From contig JASHNT010000090.1 of the NCBI GenBank assembly GCA_030041495.1, positions 28,119-92,118 of the forward strand: 64,000 nt of DNA, in the 5' to 3' direction. Position 1 is the first letter of the stretch. The number at the start of each line of letters is the position of its first letter. This document shows, one piece after another, positions 16,815 through 26,040 of the stretch. This DNA is from Bryobacteraceae bacterium (lineage in GTDB: Bacteria > Acidobacteriota > Terriglobia > Bryobacterales > Bryobacteraceae). A model generated the notes under the pieces. That model was given only the letters and a program-made list of their open reading frames with translations. It was not told where the DNA came from and searched no databases. Both the position numbers and the translations under genes were made by a program.

Positions 16815-17702
16815 TTAGTTCTTCGAGTGCTCGGCAAAGAACCTGAAGATTTCGGGCATGCCCTTGGGGATAATGCTACCGTGATCCTCCGGCCCCATTT
16901 CGACGTACTTGTAATTCATCTTCAGTTCAGTCATGGTTGCGACCCACTGACGGGTGCGATCGACGGGGACGGCGGTGTCGGAGCCTCCCTGAACGACGAT
17001 CACGGGCAGCGTGTCCTTGACCGGCGTCAGCATTTCCTTGGCGTTGGCCTGCATGGTGAATGCTGCGGGAGCCAGTGCGCCAATGGCGGCCCAATTAGAC
17101 GCGTACTTGACGCCCAGGTAGAGGGCTCCCGCGCCACCCATCGAATGACCCATCAAGTAGGTGCGATGTGGATCCACGTTGAATTCTTTGCGGACGAGAT
17201 CGAGAACGTTCATGACGTCTTTCTCGCTGAGCTCACGCAGATTGGGCGGATCGTTGTTCGGAGCCGGGGCCTTGCCCTTATTCCCGCCCGCTCGCGGCCG
17301 ACCTGTGGGTGTGCCGTACCAGCCGCGCGGATTGTAGCCCATGGGTCCGACGATAATGTAGCCGCCCTCTTCCGCGAGATCCACAGCAGGGCTGCGCAGC
17401 AGATTATTGTGATCGCCGCCGAGGCCATGCAGCATGACGATCAACGGAGCCGGCCTGTCCTTGGTGACCTTGGAGGAGACATACAGCGCGTAAGGAAGAT
17501 CTTCGTTGGTGTCCTCAAAATGATACTTGAGCTGCTGAACGCGAGGGTCGGGCGGACGGTTGATGCCCTTCCCCTTTGCGGCCTGTTTCTGCTGCTCCGC
17601 TTGGGCATGCGCGCTGGGCGGCTGGATTAGGGCGAACTGGAAGACCAATCCCAATCCAGCGCCGCATCCAATGGCGGCCAATGTGGCGCGGGTGAGTTTC
17701 AT
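16815..17702 (-). CDS. Secreted alpha/beta-hydrolase esterase (feruloyl esterase/LpqC-like)
   Basis: Product of 295 residues with an N-terminal signal (MKLTRATLAAIGCGAGLGLV ... SAHAQA). The hydrolase core has LIVMLHGLGGD as the oxyanion region, nucleophile Ser187 in MGHSMGGAGAL, the acid in VVQGGSDTAVP and the histidine in MGPEDHGSI. This is the CE1/LpqC/PHB-depolymerase-like group, which includes esterases releasing hydroxycinnamates from plant polymers. Its place between a tannase-family gene (12 bases upstream) and pobA supports action on aromatic esters; that is inference. The product is expected in the periplasm or outside the cell. Confidence 0.85.
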   Translation of the reverse strand: MKLTRATLAAIGCGAGLGLVFQFALIQPPSAHAQAEQQKQAAKGKGINRPPDPRVQQLKYHFEDTNEDLPYALYVSSKVTKDRPAPLIVMLHGLGGDHNNLLRSPAVDLAEEGGYIIVGPMGYNPRGWYGTPTGRPRAGGNKGKAPAPNNDPPNLRELSEKDVMNVLDLVRKEFNVDPHRTYLMGHSMGGAGALYLGVKYASNWAAIGALAPAAFTMQANAKEMLTPVKDTLPVIVVQGGSDTAVPVDRTRQWVATMTELKMNYKYVEMGPEDHGSIIPKGMPEIFRFFAEHSKN

Positions 17703-17714
17703 GCAAGGTTCCTC

Positions 17715-19340
17715 CTAAAATCCATTGCTGCAAGTGAAATTGGCTGCGTCGTCGGTGCTCCCGGCACCCTTGTATTTGGCGACCTGCGGGTATTGGCACA
17801 GCGGGCGCGTGCGGGTCGCGCCGGACTGTTCGCGGCGGGTGGCCGAAAGGGTCGCGGGGGCCTTGCCGTCTTCCACCCAGGACAGAACTGCATCGAGTTG
17901 GCCGGAGGGGGTGGGTCCAGCGCCGCCACCGCAATGGCCGACGCCCGGAGCGAGGAAAAAGCGCAGGAACTGCGCGGTCTTCTGCGCGCCGCCCATTTGC
18001 GCCACAACGCGTTTGTAGAAATCGATGGAGCCCTCCGGAGTAATCAACTGATCCGCGCCGCCGTGCCACCACAGCACCTTGCCGCCGTGGTCGCGGAAGG
18101 CGCTCAGGTCGGGATTGTCGGTTCCGATCACGGTGTCGAATTCCTCGACCGATTGGTCCCAGTAGTGTTGATACGCCTCCGGCGTCAGAGTATTGGCGTC
18201 GAACTTGGGATCTTCGGCGATCCAATATTTCAGCCAGTCATTGGTGAAGGTGAACATCTGCTCCTTGGGCGGATTGCCGCGGCTGGAGACCAGAGCATTG
18301 AGATCCGAACCGCGAGTCTGCCCGTACCACAGGAAGCTGCCATCCAGACGGCGCGGACCATCCCAGATTTTGCGGATGATGTCGGCATCGGCTTGCGTGA
18401 ACATGCCGCATTCACCAGCGGAGGTGCCGATGAGCTCCTTGGGATCGTAGTGGCAGCGGCCGGGATCTTCGATCACCCCATCCTTGACGCCGTCGATCCC
18501 GTCGCAAGCGGCGATGGCGGCCTGGGTCGCGGCGGCCAGCTTGCATGGCGGCACGGCGTCTTGGGCGGCAAGCTCCTGGACGGTGCCCCAGATCGACTGC
18601 ATCATGAGCTTGGGCCAATTGATGGCCGGGGCTCCGGCGACAATGCCGTTGTAATCGTCCGGATAGCGCTCGGCTTCCATCAATCCCTGGCGCCCGCCCG
18701 TGGAGCAGCCGTACCAATACGAATACTTCGGAGCCTGGCCGTACATCGCTTGCGTGAGAGCCTTGCCGGTGACGGTCATGTCGTGGATTCCCACATGCGC
18801 GTTGTCGCGAATGGACTGCCAGTTCAGATGACCGTTCGCGTCCAAGCCGAAGCTACCGCTGCCGCCCATGTGCCCGGTGTCGGTCGAGCCGGAGGCGTAG
18901 CCGAGAGCCACCCCTTGGTTCACGCCTGCCGCGCTACCGCCTGAGAATCCGCCTCCGCCATTGCCCAGAAAACGGCCGTTCCAGTTCGAGCTGGGGATCG
19001 CGACCCAGATGGTGACTTTGTCGCCGGCGGGCGGATGAGTGGTGGCCGCGGTCACACGGCAGATGCCGGCATTGTTGGGATCGACCGCGGCGGACTCAAT
19101 TGTCGTATTCGGCAGAGCGACCATCGCGAGGCTCTCGCAGGAACGCACCGGCTTCGCGTTGGGAATCGCCGGTTTGGGAGTCGTGCCGATGGGAGGTGGT
19201 GCGCCAAATGCGCCCCGGCCTCGCGCTGGACCGCCTTGCGGCGCGTTACCACCACGCCCGCGTCCTTGGCCCGGACCCTGATCTTGACCAAAAGCCATCG
19301 AGGCTGCCATCAACAAGCCGATAAAGATTGTTCGCTTCAT
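17715..19340 (-). CDS. Secreted tannase/feruloyl esterase family protein
   Basis: Serine esterase family hydrolysing gallate, ferulate or similar aromatic esters. Starting at MKRTIFIGLLMAASMAFGQ (19340; an ATG two codons earlier is possible) gives 541 residues with a signal peptide and then an RG-rich linker (GPGQGRGRGG ... GPARGRG). The family's CS-D-HC arrangement is complete: YGCSTGGRQG with Cys212-Ser213, the acid in WWHGGADQLITPEGS, and the histidine in APGVGHCGGG. Family members use the paired cysteines as a disulfide that braces the active site. It heads the run tannase, esterase (12-base gap), pobA (30-base gap). Which ester it prefers cannot be told from sequence. Confidence 0.9.
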   Translation of the reverse strand: MKRTIFIGLLMAASMAFGQDQGPGQGRGRGGNAPQGGPARGRGAFGAPPPIGTTPKPAIPNAKPVRSCESLAMVALPNTTIESAAVDPNNAGICRVTAATTHPPAGDKVTIWVAIPSSNWNGRFLGNGGGGFSGGSAAGVNQGVALGYASGSTDTGHMGGSGSFGLDANGHLNWQSIRDNAHVGIHDMTVTGKALTQAMYGQAPKYSYWYGCSTGGRQGLMEAERYPDDYNGIVAGAPAINWPKLMMQSIWGTVQELAAQDAVPPCKLAAATQAAIAACDGIDGVKDGVIEDPGRCHYDPKELIGTSAGECGMFTQADADIIRKIWDGPRRLDGSFLWYGQTRGSDLNALVSSRGNPPKEQMFTFTNDWLKYWIAEDPKFDANTLTPEAYQHYWDQSVEEFDTVIGTDNPDLSAFRDHGGKVLWWHGGADQLITPEGSIDFYKRVVAQMGGAQKTAQFLRFFLAPGVGHCGGGAGPTPSGQLDAVLSWVEDGKAPATLSATRREQSGATRTRPLCQYPQVAKYKGAGSTDDAANFTCSNGF

Positions 19341-19478
19341 AGTCATGCAGTTTATTACACGCCCACACAACTGGCCAGGCAGTCGCCCACTTCGAGAAAT
19401 CGTGTGAAGTATGGCAAGGATGCAAGCGAACGGCAATGACTATTGTTGGTCATGACAGTCGAATCCGCCTCGCGGGCC

Positions 19479-19484
19479 TATAAT
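19479..19484 (+). promoter_or_regulatory. Consensus -10 box (TATAAT) just upstream of the kinase start
   Basis: TATAAT ends 10 bases before the GTG start codon at 19495. Transcription starting at the usual distance would leave a leader of only a few bases, and no Shine-Dalgarno is visible, so the mRNA may be leaderless. No good -35 is present at 17 bases. Confidence 0.4.
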
Positions 19485-19494
19485 ATGGCGTACG

Positions 19495-22416
19495 GTGCGT
19501 TCAAGATCGCTATTCCTGCTTGTGATGGGTCTTTGCGGCCGTGCGCCTGCATCCCCGTTGCACAAGTCTCTGACGCAATACTCGCGCGCTGTCTGGACCC
19601 AGCAGCAGGGGTTGCCGCAAGACACGGTCCATGCGATTGTACAGACCACCGACGGCTACCTGTGGCTGGGCACCGACGAAGGCTTGGCGCGCTTTGACGG
19701 CTATGAATTCGTCACATTCACCAAGGAACATGACGAGCTTCCGGGAGACTCGATCACCAGCCTTGCCGCGGGCCACGATGGCTCACTTTGGATTGGTACT
19801 CCGGACGGATTGGCCCGCTACGACGGGAAGCATTTCCGCAAGTACAACCCAAAGGACGGCCTGCCGGACGGCGATATCGAATCTCTGCTCGCCGACCGCG
19901 CCGGAAATCTCTGGATGGTGGTGGGTGGCAGCGTGAGCCGGTTCGACGGATCCCGGTTCACAGACTATCGCGCCGGACGGGAAATTCCATTGAACCGCGT
20001 ACGCGCTCTCTCCGAAGACCGCGGCGGAACGGTGTATGCGGCCGGCTACAGCGGGGTGGTCCGGTTCGTGGGCTCCAGGTTCGAAACGGTGGTCGGCGCG
20101 GATGTGTTGAGCGCGGACTTCCCGCTGGGCGTCCGCGTGGACGATGCGGGAACGATCTGGGTGCTGGGCACGCGAGGCGTCGTCGCGTACGACCGCCAGG
20201 GCCGCATCCGCCGCTACGGCCAGGCGGAGGGACTGCCGAATTCGTTCGGCCTGACCGGCGCGCTGGAAGTCGACCGCGAGGGCAACGTGTGGGTGGGCAC
20301 GGCCGCGGGGGTCGCGCGCTTGGAGCGCGAGCAGTTTCAAACGCGCACCGACGTGATTGGCGAAAACGGACGCGTCGCGGTGCGATGCATTTTTGAGGAT
20401 CGCGAAGGGAATATCTGGCTGGGCACCAACAACGGCCTGGTCCGGCTTCGCGACGACCTGTTCACGGTCTACGGAAAAGCCGAGGGTCTTCCCAGCGACG
20501 AGCCTACCTCAGAACACCAGGATCGCTCCGGCAGGATTTGGGCGGGTTTCCTAGACGGCGGTCTGAGGGTGCTTTCCGGCGGAGCAGCACCGCCTTCGCT
20601 ACCCATGGAAGGCGTCTTCTCGATTCAAGAGACACGCGACGGCGAGTTGCTGGTGGCCGGACGCAACGGGCTGACGCGGCTCTCCAAAAGCGGCTGGCGA
20701 ACCTTCGCGCCGCCCGACCCGGTGGGACGCAAATCGGTCTACAACGCGCTGGGCGATTCTTCCGGCCGCATTTGGCTCGCGCTTCCCAGCGGCCTCGGCG
20801 TGCTGAATGGTGGCCGGTTCCAGTCCGTGATCGCGGGCGGAGTGCAGCCGGACGCTTCCTTGTATTCGCTGGCCGAGGGGTCCGACGGCTCCCTGTGGGC
20901 CGGCAGTTATCGCAAAGGATTGTGGCGCATTCAGGGCGACCAGAAGCGGCTGTACACAGTTGCCGACGGCTTGGGCAGCAATCAGATTCACGCTCTGTAC
21001 GCAGACGCGGATGGCGCCCTTTGGGTGGGTACGTTCGGAGGCGGATTGAGCGTCCTGCGAAACGGACGGTTCGTCACCTACACGGCGAAGGACGGCTTGC
21101 TCAGCGATAACATTTCCAACATCCTGGACGACGGCGCATCGCTGTGGCTGATGACCACGCGCGGAATCTGCCGCGTCGCCAAACAAGAACTGCGGGATTT
21201 TGCGAACCACCGGGTCAGCGCGCTGCATCCGTCGAACTACGGGATCGAGGACGGGTTGCGAAGCGCGCATGGCCCGGCAGCGATCAGCGGCGGAGGCGAC
21301 CGGCACGCGGATGGGAGCCTGTGGTTCGTAACCAGCGGCGGGCTTGCCGTCTACGAACCCGGCAGATCCAGCCGCGTGTCTGCGATGCCTCCGGTTCATG
21401 TGGTGGAGTTAGCGGCCGAAGGCCGTCCTCTCGATGCCAGCAAGAGCCCGCGCATTCCCCCGGGGAGCGGACGGCTGCAATTGCGCTTCGCAGCGATTCA
21501 TTTGAGCGCGCCCGAAGCAGTCGCTTACTTCTACAAGCTGGATGGCCTGGATTCGGAATGGATCTCCGCGGGGTCTCGCCGCGAAGTCAACTATAACAAT
21601 CTGAGACACGGCCATTACCGGTTCGAGGTTAAGGCGGAGTTGCCCGGCACCCCACCCAGTGAGAGCTGGTTTGAATTCGATGTGCTCCCGCATGTATATG
21701 AGACGGGATGGTTCCGCGCGCTGGCAGCGCTGATGGCGATGGGACTCGGCTGGATCGCGTACCGCGTTCGCGTAGGACAAATTCGCAGCCGGTTTAGCGC
21801 GGTGGTCAAGGAACGCGCCCGCCTCGCACGCGAAATTCACGACACGCTTGCGCAAGCCTTCGTCGGAATCGCTTCGCAGCTCGATGTGGTGGAGATGAAG
21901 CTGCCGGACGGCGCGGTGGAGGCAAAGGGATCGCTGGACCTGGCTCGCCGCATGGCCCAACATAGCTTGACCGAGGCCCGGCGCTCCGTTCTGGATCTTC
22001 GCACGGCGGCTTTGGACGATCAGGACTTGAGCACCGCGCTCAAATCCGGCGCGGCAATGTGGGCGGCTGGTTCAGGCCTCGATGTCCGCGTGGAGGTCGA
22101 GGGCGATGCTATTACCGTTCCTCCAGATGTCTCGCATCAGGTTCTTCGCATCGCGCAGGAGGCGTTCAACAATGTTCTGAAGCACTCCGGCGCCAGCAGC
22201 GTGGCGGTGAACCTGGGAATCCACGCACGCCGACTCGATCTGCAGGTGGTCGATAACGGCTGCGGGTTCGAGCCCGCCAACGCCTTCACGTCCGCCAACG
22301 GCCATTTCGGGTTGATGGGCATGCGCGAGCGCGCCGAGCGCGTGAACGGCGAGTTGCATCTGGAAAGCCACCCGGGACGAGGAACCGAAGTGCATATCGT
22401 GGTGCCCCTGCCCTGA
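19495..22416 (+). CDS. Propeller-type two-component sensor histidine kinase
   Basis: A 973-residue membrane sensor. After a signal (MRSRSLFLLVMGLCG) come many two-component-regulator propeller repeats, e.g. GYLWLGTDEGLARFDGYEF, GSLWIGTPDGLARYDGKHF and GNIWLGTNNGLVRLRDDLF, forming a periplasmic double propeller. A Y_Y_Y domain follows (YFYKLDGLDSEWISAG ... NNLRHGHYRFEVKA). One transmembrane helix (WFRALAALMAMGLGWIAYRV) leads to a HisKA_3 dimerisation helix with phospho-acceptor His782 (LAREIHDTLAQAF). A HATPase domain ends the protein (QVVDNGCGFEP, HFGLMGMRERAERVNGEL). The response regulator starts 10 bases after its stop. The ligand is unknown; the divergent tannase operon is a candidate target by position only. 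Confidence 0.93.
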   Translation: MRSRSLFLLVMGLCGRAPASPLHKSLTQYSRAVWTQQQGLPQDTVHAIVQTTDGYLWLGTDEGLARFDGYEFVTFTKEHDELPGDSITSLAAGHDGSLWIGTPDGLARYDGKHFRKYNPKDGLPDGDIESLLADRAGNLWMVVGGSVSRFDGSRFTDYRAGREIPLNRVRALSEDRGGTVYAAGYSGVVRFVGSRFETVVGADVLSADFPLGVRVDDAGTIWVLGTRGVVAYDRQGRIRRYGQAEGLPNSFGLTGALEVDREGNVWVGTAAGVARLEREQFQTRTDVIGENGRVAVRCIFEDREGNIWLGTNNGLVRLRDDLFTVYGKAEGLPSDEPTSEHQDRSGRIWAGFLDGGLRVLSGGAAPPSLPMEGVFSIQETRDGELLVAGRNGLTRLSKSGWRTFAPPDPVGRKSVYNALGDSSGRIWLALPSGLGVLNGGRFQSVIAGGVQPDASLYSLAEGSDGSLWAGSYRKGLWRIQGDQKRLYTVADGLGSNQIHALYADADGALWVGTFGGGLSVLRNGRFVTYTAKDGLLSDNISNILDDGASLWLMTTRGICRVAKQELRDFANHRVSALHPSNYGIEDGLRSAHGPAAISGGGDRHADGSLWFVTSGGLAVYEPGRSSRVSAMPPVHVVELAAEGRPLDASKSPRIPPGSGRLQLRFAAIHLSAPEAVAYFYKLDGLDSEWISAGSRREVNYNNLRHGHYRFEVKAELPGTPPSESWFEFDVLPHVYETGWFRALAALMAMGLGWIAYRVRVGQIRSRFSAVVKERARLAREIHDTLAQAFVGIASQLDVVEMKLPDGAVEAKGSLDLARRMAQHSLTEARRSVLDLRTAALDDQDLSTALKSGAAMWAAGSGLDVRVEVEGDAITVPPDVSHQVLRIAQEAFNNVLKHSGASSVAVNLGIHARRLDLQVVDNGCGFEPANAFTSANGHFGLMGMRERAERVNGELHLESHPGRGTEVHIVVPLP

Positions 22417-22426
22417 GTTCAAAGCG

Positions 22427-23050
22427 ATGACTCAGAAGATCCGCATCCTGATCGCCGAGGACCATTTGATCGCGCGCGTCGGCGTCACCGGCATCATCAA
22501 CATGCAGTCCGATATGACAGTGGTCGCGGAAGCGGTCAACGGCCGGCAGGCGCTGGAACTGTTTCGCCAGCACTTGCCCGATGTGACCCTGCTCGACGTC
22601 AGAATGCCCAAGATGTCCGGCATTGAAGCGGCTGCGGCGATTCGAGCAGAGTTTCCCGAGGCTCGGCTGATCGTGCTCACGTCATATGACGGAGAGGAGG
22701 ATATCCGCAGAGCCGTGGACGCCGGCGTCCATGGCTTCCTCACCAAGGACGTGCTGCACAATGAACTGATCAAGACCATCCGCGCGGTGCACGCCGGCCG
22801 CAGCCACATCTCCCAAAAATTGGCCGCGAAACTCGCGGCGCAACTGGAGCGTCCACAGTTGAGCCCGCGTGAGGCACAAGTGCTGGAGCTGATCGTGCGC
22901 GGGTTGAGCAACAAACAGATCGCCTACGACCTGAGCATCTCGGAAGAAACCGCCAAGAACCACGTGAAGCACATCTTCGGCAAGCTGGGAGTGCAGGACC
23001 GCACACAGGCGGCGACCATCGCCATCCAGAGGGGGATCGTTCATTTGTGA
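22427..23050 (+). CDS. NarL/FixJ-type response regulator
   Basis: Product of 207 residues with an N-terminal receiver domain (acidic pocket in ILIAEDH, phospho-acceptor Asp57 in VTLLDVRMPKMSG, Lys in FLTKDVLHNEL). A C-terminal LuxR-type HTH follows (LSPREAQVLELIVRGLSNKQ, then ISEETAKNHVKHIFGKL). It is cotranscribed with the upstream propeller kinase, the standard partner for HisKA_3 kinases. Phosphorylation would drive DNA binding and transcription control; targets are not visible. Confidence 0.95.
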   Translation: MTQKIRILIAEDHLIARVGVTGIINMQSDMTVVAEAVNGRQALELFRQHLPDVTLLDVRMPKMSGIEAAAAIRAEFPEARLIVLTSYDGEEDIRRAVDAGVHGFLTKDVLHNELIKTIRAVHAGRSHISQKLAAKLAAQLERPQLSPREAQVLELIVRGLSNKQIAYDLSISEETAKNHVKHIFGKLGVQDRTQAATIAIQRGIVHL

Positions 23051-23110
23051 CCCGGCACACGGCGCAGCCGTCGCACGCCGGTGATGCATTGAAAGTACGG
23101 AGGCGGCGCG

Positions 23111-23302
23111 TTGGTAAAGTAAGCGCGGAAACAGTCTTGCGTTGGTGGTCGACCGCCCGATTCTCGATCTCCTGAAAATCGACCCAGAACGCCGCTTGAG
23201 GTTAGTACCGACGGCAGGCAACTCATTGTTACTCCCGCGCGACCCTCCGCTCGGCAGGAATGGGCGCACAGGCGCTATGGAAGGGCGCTCCGGAAGCTGG
23301 CC
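23111..23302 (+). pseudogene. AbrB/MazE-type antitoxin remnant
   Basis: After GGAGG and a possible TTG start, the three frames together read KRGNSLALVVDRPILDLLKI, DPERRL, then (after a one-base slip near 23200) EVSTDGRQLIVTPARPSARQ and WAHRRYGRALRKLAEK. This is the order of the AbrB-fold antitoxins that accompany Doc toxins. There are at least two frame disruptions, one before GNS and one after RRL. No intact ORF remains, so the track shows only meaningless pieces. Confidence 0.7.
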
Positions 23303-23593
23303 GAGAAAACCATACCCCTCAGGCGACATTCGGCGGCAAGTTTCTGCACACCTCCATTCCAGCCATGGCAGCGGCGTACCTCTATCACCTCTGCCAGAAT
23401 CGTTCGTTCATTGACCGCAAGAAAGGGTCAGCGCCAACGCCGCCATTACGTTCTTGCTAATGAATGATTGGGGCCAACATTTGGAGAGGACGAGTTGGTG
23501 GAGCTGGTTCGGACGGTTGCCTCGGAACGGGTGGTCAAATCGGACTTAATCGCCATCTTCGAAGCCAAGTGCCGGGCCCTGCATGGCGAATAG
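23303..23593 (+). pseudogene. doc: Doc-type (Fic fold) toxin remnant
   Basis: Immediately after the antitoxin relic, frames read QATFGGKFLHTSIPAMAAAY, LYHLCQNRSFID, then SANAAITFLLMNDWG, then GEDELVELVRTVASERVVKS and a stop at 23593. This is the centre and C-terminus of a Doc toxin, which phosphorylates EF-Tu in characterised cases. The N-terminal third is missing, there are at least two frameshifts, and the catalytic HPFxDGNKR motif is degraded to RSFID-RKKG, with the essential histidine changed to arginine. It is therefore dead. Confidence 0.7.
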
Positions 23594-23626
23594 CCACGGA
23601 GCAACAGGAGGCCCTCGGGCCCAACG

Positions 23627-25324
23627 TTACTTTTGACTCTTCGCTGAGTCCCCCAGGCCGCCGGTGATGCCGTCCACCTGATAGCCGGTCTGAATCTTGC
23701 GGATTTTCGCGATTTCCGCCGGGGTCGCCGTCTTGGGGTCCACGTTTGCTTCGGCGCAAGTGAAGCCACGCAGGGTGCATTCGGAGGTGGTGTGCTTGAC
23801 GCCTCGCTTGGCCATCTCCTCGGTCATCAGCTTCACCACGTCGGTGTGCATGATCACGGCGTTGTTGGGCACGAAAGTTCCCACGCCGATGGCGTAGTCG
23901 ATCGGCATCAGCGGCTCCACGCTGGATCCAAAAGCGCCGTCATTTTTCTTGCCCAGGTCATGCGCGCCCAGGTCCGCGCCTTGCGCGATCAGGTACTTGA
24001 CGATTTCGATATCCCCGAGATTCGCGGCCACCATCAGAGGAGTGATCCCATAGCTGTCCGCCGCGTTGACATCCTCGCCGAGGCCCACCAGTAACTTCAC
24101 GACCTCCAACCGTTCAGCCGGAGGACGGAGGCGGTGATAGCCGTTGATGAAACCCGTGCCGCAGGCAGCCATCAGCGTGGTCTCGCGGTCGCTCGATGAG
24201 ATGCGAGGATCTGCGCCGTGCTCGATCAGCAACTTCACCAGCTCGATATCGCCCGAGAATGCCGCTCGCATGAGCGCCGTCGCGAACACAATGCGGGGCG
24301 AGCCTTCCCGCATGCGCGCCCGCGGCGTGGAGTTCACGATAGCGTTCGGATTCGCGCCCGCCTCCAGCAGTTTCTTGATCACGGGCATCGGGTCGGTGGT
24401 GACCATCCAGGGGAAATTGGGAGCGGTCTCCATGTTGCGGCGGTCCACGGCCCAGAACAAGGGCGTGAAGCGCTGCGCGTCGGCGTGGTTGACGTCGGCG
24501 TGGCTGTCGATCAGCAGGCCGGCGACTTCGTAGCTGCCGTTGAACAGCGCGAGACTCAGGGCGTCTTTGCCGTCGCCGCCGGCAGCGTTAACGTCCGCTC
24601 CAGCTTTGACGAGAATCCTGGCCGACTCGAGATCGTTCTCTCGCGCAGCGAACATCAGAGGAGTCAGCAAGCCGCTGGCGAACTCCTCGACCGGCTGATC
24701 CGGCTTGGCGGCCACTGGGCTGGTGCCTTCAAAACCTCTCCCGGACGCCGAAGGAACGAAATCGGACTTCGCATTGACGTCCGCGCCCCGCTGCACCAGA
24801 AGTTGAACGACATCGGGATGGTGTTCGGAGACCGCCCACATCAGGGCCGTGGTTCCGCCCCAGGTTTCTTTCGCGTTGATGTTGCTAGCTCCGTGGTCCA
24901 GCAACGCTTTCACCGCGGCGGCGTTGCCCGTGCGCGAAGCCATCATCAGCGCGGTGTCGCCGGCCGAGCTCAAGGGCGCGTTCGGATCGGCGCCGCCCTG
25001 GATCAAGCGCTCGATCATGGCGGCGTTACCGTTCTGGGCGGCCAGAAACATGGGCGTCGCGCCCTCTTCATTAGCGGCTGAGATGTGCGCTCCGGCGCGA
25101 AGCAGCATGTCGGCCATTTCGAGATCGTTTTCGCGGACCGCCCAATGCAGCGCAGTCGCGCCGTCGGCTTGAGGAGCGTTGACGTCCGCCTTCTGCTGGA
25201 TCAGAGTCCGCACCGCGGCCTTGTTACCCTGCATCGCGGCGTCGGCGAGCGGGCTTTTTCCGGCGGCGAGCAAGGCTGCGGCCGATAGGAAAGCAATTGA
25301 AAAGCCTGTGAATAAGCGTGTCAT
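23627..25324 (-). CDS. Exported ankyrin-repeat protein
   Basis: The ATG at 25324 overlaps the upstream stop (ATGA), giving 565 residues; the track start at 25528 is an upstream extension. A signal peptide (MTRLFTGFSIAFLSAAALLA) precedes a long array of ankyrin repeats, for example DGATALHWAVRENDLEMADM, EGATPMFLAAQNGNAAMIER, AGDTALMMASRTGNAAAVKA and YGITPLMVAANLGDIEIVKY. Repeats bearing inserts with non-repeat text lie in the middle and near the end (around CTLRGFTCAEANVDP). Ankyrin repeats bind proteins; export is unusual and places it in the periplasm or outside. It is the last of five coupled genes with haem-binding surface proteins, so a scaffold role there is inferred. Confidence 0.9.
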   Translation of the reverse strand: MTRLFTGFSIAFLSAAALLAAGKSPLADAAMQGNKAAVRTLIQQKADVNAPQADGATALHWAVRENDLEMADMLLRAGAHISAANEEGATPMFLAAQNGNAAMIERLIQGGADPNAPLSSAGDTALMMASRTGNAAAVKALLDHGASNINAKETWGGTTALMWAVSEHHPDVVQLLVQRGADVNAKSDFVPSASGRGFEGTSPVAAKPDQPVEEFASGLLTPLMFAARENDLESARILVKAGADVNAAGGDGKDALSLALFNGSYEVAGLLIDSHADVNHADAQRFTPLFWAVDRRNMETAPNFPWMVTTDPMPVIKKLLEAGANPNAIVNSTPRARMREGSPRIVFATALMRAAFSGDIELVKLLIEHGADPRISSSDRETTLMAACGTGFINGYHRLRPPAERLEVVKLLVGLGEDVNAADSYGITPLMVAANLGDIEIVKYLIAQGADLGAHDLGKKNDGAFGSSVEPLMPIDYAIGVGTFVPNNAVIMHTDVVKLMTEEMAKRGVKHTTSECTLRGFTCAEANVDPKTATPAEIAKIRKIQTGYQVDGITGGLGDSAKSQK

Positions 25325-26040
25325 GGTTTTGTCTGCTTCACTTTCGTAAAGACCACCGGAAGAGAATCGTAATCTGGCAGAGCCACGATGCCGGCAGCGG
25401 CATCCGGCGCTACTTTCTCTCCCAGCGAGAGCTTGCCCTCGCCCGTTCCCTTCGTGTTCACGCGAAGTTCGATAATCGAAAAATTGTAGGACGAAGGCGC
25501 AGCCGGAGCCTGGTTGGGAGCTCTCCACAGCGCGTTTGACTCGCCCAGCCGCCGGTCCGTGATAAGGATGACGCGATCGCCTCCATCGGGCAGGGTGAAC
25601 TTGCCCGCATAGCGCACGGCGTAGCCGGCCGCTTCAGACGACCAGAGATAGCCGATGGTCGAAGCCTCCTGCAATGCCAAAGTCAACTGGCCCTCGGGTG
25701 TGGGTTTTGAAGGCGGAGCTTCGCTGCGTGAGGCCCCTCCGCGTCCGCCTCTGGCGGCGGCTGTGCCCCGTCCTCCGCGCCCGCCGCGTCCAGTGCCGCG
25801 GCCGTTTGCGCCGGCGTTGACCGCTCCGGGTTTCAGGTCCCACGCATCCATCAATTTTTCCCGCTCCGCATCCGCCGACCAGCGGAACAGATCGATGCGG
25901 ATCAAGTCCGGCGCGCCGGTTACGTTTGCAGTAGTCGCAGTGAACCGCAGCATCGGCCCCGAGTCCGTGGGCGGCGCTTCGGCCACCAGGATTCCGCCCA
26001 GCAACGCCGCACCCAGAAGCATCAGCCCCGTGCGTATCAT
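25321..26040 (-). CDS. Exported RG-rich protein of unknown function
   Basis: The ATG at 26040 overlaps the preceding stop by ATGA and gives 239 residues; the longer track start lies inside the upstream gene. A hydrophobic start (MIRTGLMLLGAALLGGILVA) suggests export. The mature part has a beta-type segment (MLRFTATTANVTGAPDLIRI), then an RG-rich low-complexity run (NGRGTGRGGRGGRGTAAARG), then a second beta-type half (GGDRVILITDRRLGESNALW). No family recognised. It is translationally coupled on both sides (ATGA overlaps), so its stoichiometric link to the cytochrome and ankyrin proteins looks real. Confidence 0.8.
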   Translation of the reverse strand: MIRTGLMLLGAALLGGILVAEAPPTDSGPMLRFTATTANVTGAPDLIRIDLFRWSADAEREKLMDAWDLKPGAVNAGANGRGTGRGGRGGRGTAAARGGRGGASRSEAPPSKPTPEGQLTLALQEASTIGYLWSSEAAGYAVRYAGKFTLPDGGDRVILITDRRLGESNALWRAPNQAPAAPSSYNFSIIELRVNTKGTGEGKLSLGEKVAPDAAAGIVALPDYDSLPVVFTKVKQTKP

